Below, in pieces: positions 61,828 to 64,000 of a DNA stretch of 64,000 bases. The notes under the pieces were generated by a model, which saw only the letters and a list, made by a program, of their open reading frames with translations, searched no databases and was not told the DNA's origin. The first letter of the stretch is position 1; every line of letters starts with the position of its first letter. The position numbers and the translations under genes were made by a program. This DNA is from Methanoculleus formosensis (lineage in GTDB: Archaea > Halobacteriota > Methanomicrobia > Methanomicrobiales > Methanoculleaceae), in contig NZ_VHLL01000002.1 of assembly GCF_025384765.1 (NCBI RefSeq), forward strand, positions 310,001 to 374,000, written 5' to 3'.

Positions 61828-64000
61828 ATGGCAATGAAACCCTGGTATAAAGTGGTCACGCCGCGGGAAGATCTGCGGGAAGGAAGGCCACAGGACGCAT
61901 CGGAATTCGCCGTGCACCTCGATAAGGTGCGGGAGGGCTCGGCGCCCCGCGACTATCAGGACCCGCGCCGGTTCTTCGAGCGGACGTATCTCACCGAGAC
62001 GCTCTGCTCGTTCGCAGCAGATGTCGTCGCCCGCCTCTCCGGCAAGACGGTCGAGACGAGCGCCGTATACAACCTGACGACACAGTTCGGAGGCGGAAAG
62101 ACCCACGCGCTCACCCTCGCGTACCACCTTGCCCGTGCCGGATCGAAGGCATATGCCTGGCCGGGTGTCATGGAGATTGCAAATAAGGCCGGTGTATCCA
62201 CCCTCCCCGAAGCTGCCACTGCCATCTTCGTCGGCACCGAGTTTGACTCGCTCACCGGCAGGGGTGGCGAGGATGGCACGCCGCTCCGCAAGACTCCGTG
62301 GGGCGAGATCGCCTTCCAGCTTGGTGGATCCGAGGCCTTCGAGAAAGTCCGTGAGCACGACGAGCGGATGGTTGCACCGGGCGGAGATGTCATCCGCTCT
62401 ATCCTCCCGAAGGATAAGCCAAGCCTCATCCTCATGGACGAGATCGTCAACTACACCAACCGCTCCCGCAAGCTCAAGAACGGCATGGCAGAACAACTCT
62501 ACGTCTTCATCCACAACCTCTCCGAAACGGCTCGAAGCACTCAGGGAATTGTTCTTGCCATCTCCGTCCCTGCTTCTGAACTCGAGATGACCACCGATGA
62601 CCAGGGCGACTACATTAAACTCGAAAAACTTCTTGAGCGGGTCGGGAAAGCCTATATTATGTCCGCGCGGTCCGAGACCGCCGAGATCATCCGCCGTCGC
62701 CTCTTCGAGTGGGAGGGGGTCCCCTCTGACGCAAAGACCACCATCGCCGAGTACGCCGACTGGGTCCGGGAGTACCGCCATACGATCCCGAACTGGTTCC
62801 CTGTCGACCAGCCTTACGAACCGTTCGAAGCGACCTACCCCTTCCACCCCATGGCGCTCTCGGTTTTTGAGCGTAAATGGCAGGCGTTGCCCACGTTCCA
62901 GCAGACACGCGGCGTATTGAAACTCCTCGCCCTCTGGGTCTCGTACGCTTACCAGAAGAGTTACCGCAAGGGCGAGAAGGCACCGCTCATCACGCTCGGC
63001 TCAGCACCACTTGAGGACCCCCTCTTCCGGGCTGCTGCCCTCAAGCAGATCGGTGAAGGCAGGTTTGAAGGTGTCATCACCACGGATATCTGTGGCAACG
63101 CCAATTCCCATGCGACCCGCCTGGACGATGAAGCAGGGGAACCCATCCGGTCGCATCATCTCCACCAGAGCGTGGCCACCACCATCTTCTTCGAGTCGAT
63201 CAGTGGGGGTGCAGGCCGGACCGCTGCCACACTACCCGAGGTCCGGCTGGCAGTCGGGGGTCCCGGTGTGGACACCGCCAACATCGACACCGTTCTGGAA
63301 GGACTCGCACCCCCTACTGGAAACTGCTTTTTCCTCAACGCCGAAAATAACATCTACCGGTTCGGGGTCAAGACGAACCTTATCAAGATCCATGCGGACC
63401 GAAAAGCCAGCATCGACGAGAGGGAAATCCACACCCTCGTCAAGGAGAACGTCAGGAAGGTGTTCGACCAGGCGTCTACAGTCGAACGGGTCTACTTCCC
63501 GAAACGGAGCGGCGATGTGATGGACAAGCCAGCCATTATGCTGGCTGTGATGGCACCGAACAGGGAGACCACCAGCGAAGAAACCAGAACGATGGTGCTT
63601 GAGTTCTCCAAGCATCATGGCGAAGCAGGCAGAACCTACAAGAGCGCGCTCATCTGGTCGATGGCGTCCGATTCGAGCAGTCTCTACGAAGCAGCACGTG
63701 ATCACCTCGCTTGGAAGGAGATTTCAGATGAGGCAGATGCCCTCAACCTCGATGAAGGGCAGCGTAAACAGGTGCGGCAATACACTGAATCCTCAAAGCG
63801 GGCCATCAAGGAGAAGGTCTGGGAAGCTTACAACATGATCGGTCTCTACACTGAGAGAGATGACATCGAGTTTATCGATCTCGGCCGGATCAATTCCAGT
63901 GCATCTGAGTCGATCACACGCCTCATCACCACCAGATTGAACCAACTGGAGAAGCTTACTGGCACCGTCGGTTCGAACTTCCTTGTGCGCAACTGGTCAC
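61828..64000 (+). CDS. DUF499 ATPase, C-terminus beyond the window
   Basis: At least 724 residues of a large AAA-type ATPase of the DUF499 family. Walker A FGGGKTH (about 87-93), Walker B LILMDEIVNY (about 199-208), then a helical region with SLFVRNW-type end missing. ATG 61828 follows GAGGGAATGTTGG. The family occurs beside DUF1156 methylases in defence islands and is thought to be the system's NTPase core. It starts 70 bases after the methylase and is probably in the same operon. Cut by the right edge. Confidence 0.87.
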   Translation, partial: MAMKPWYKVVTPREDLREGRPQDASEFAVHLDKVREGSAPRDYQDPRRFFERTYLTETLCSFAADVVARLSGKTVETSAVYNLTTQFGGGKTHALTLAYHLARAGSKAYAWPGVMEIANKAGVSTLPEAATAIFVGTEFDSLTGRGGEDGTPLRKTPWGEIAFQLGGSEAFEKVREHDERMVAPGGDVIRSILPKDKPSLILMDEIVNYTNRSRKLKNGMAEQLYVFIHNLSETARSTQGIVLAISVPASELEMTTDDQGDYIKLEKLLERVGKAYIMSARSETAEIIRRRLFEWEGVPSDAKTTIAEYADWVREYRHTIPNWFPVDQPYEPFEATYPFHPMALSVFERKWQALPTFQQTRGVLKLLALWVSYAYQKSYRKGEKAPLITLGSAPLEDPLFRAAALKQIGEGRFEGVITTDICGNANSHATRLDDEAGEPIRSHHLHQSVATTIFFESISGGAGRTAATLPEVRLAVGGPGVDTANIDTVLEGLAPPTGNCFFLNAENNIYRFGVKTNLIKIHADRKASIDEREIHTLVKENVRKVFDQASTVERVYFPKRSGDVMDKPAIMLAVMAPNRETTSEETRTMVLEFSKHHGEAGRTYKSALIWSMASDSSSLYEAARDHLAWKEISDEADALNLDEGQRKQVRQYTESSKRAIKEKVWEAYNMIGLYTERDDIEFIDLGRINSSASESITRLITTRLNQLEKLTGTVGSNFLVRNWS

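Noticed and set aside
50228-64000. Complete class 1 DISARM operon
   Set aside because: No drmA, drmB or drmC can be seen, and the methylase is of the DUF1156 type next to a DUF499 ATPase.

Overview
The window is from a GC-rich methanogenic euryarchaeon. Archaeal-type translation and targeting genes (aIF6, L31e, L39e, S19e, LX, prefoldin alpha, SRP54/FtsY, RNase P subunit Rpp21) set the domain. Families largely found in methanogens (DUF473, DUF5611, DUF371), an archaeal FlaK-type prepilin peptidase and a B12-dependent ribonucleotide reductase point to Methanomicrobiales, most like Methanoculleus. That genus-level call is an inference; no mcr or hdr gene lies in the window.

Layout. 1-7.8 kb: a long minus-strand run of information-processing genes, from a CNNM transporter and purN through rnp4-yhbY-rps19e-pdcd5-PPloop-rpl39e-rpl31e-eif6-rplX-pfdA-ftsY to srp54, which runs off the left edge. 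7.8-20.9 kb: housekeeping genes (sugar-phosphate isomerase-like protein, xseAB, DUF371, zinc-finger protein, thioredoxin, FKBP-like protein, Hsp20, CBS/ParB-like protein, sugar nucleotidyltransferase, aIF1) and a divergent nrdJ/cobyric acid synthase pair that may share one promoter element. 21-27.3 kb: an archaeal type IV pilus-like secretion module (two TadC/FlaJ-type proteins, an ATPase, an accessory protein, and a prepilin peptidase on the opposite strand). 27.3-34.5 kb: hisI, PIN-ATPase-KH protein, leuS, PAC2, DUF473, tRNA-Arg. 34.7-37.9 kb: a redox cassette (flavodoxin-ferredoxin protein, NudC, flavoprotein, TetR regulator) behind three 18-bp operator-like repeats. 38-43 kb: DUF1805, metG, DHH phosphoesterase and tRNA-Phe(GAA).

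From tRNA-Phe (43.1 kb) onward the sequence is accessory. 43.1 to about 48.5 kb looks like an integrated replicon: an excisionase-like HTH protein, small unknown ORFs, a cluster of palindromic 9-mers resembling iterons, an RHH/coiled-coil protein and an MCM helicase whose start overlaps it by 4 bases. 50.2-64 kb is a defence island: a DISARM DrmD-like SNF2 helicase with DUF3883, an IS481-like transposase fragment, a SIR2-STAND protein, an IS66 fragment, a small DEDDh-like exonuclease, a DUF1156 DNA methylase with an internal low-GC block, and a DUF499 ATPase cut by the right edge.

Two families of non-coding repeats are scattered between the housekeeping genes: a roughly 145-155 bp element with 9-bp inverted ends (a tandem cluster at 10.2-10.7 kb and one copy at 32.6 kb), and a TTCGCG-rich element (11.9, 14.6 and 38.0 kb).
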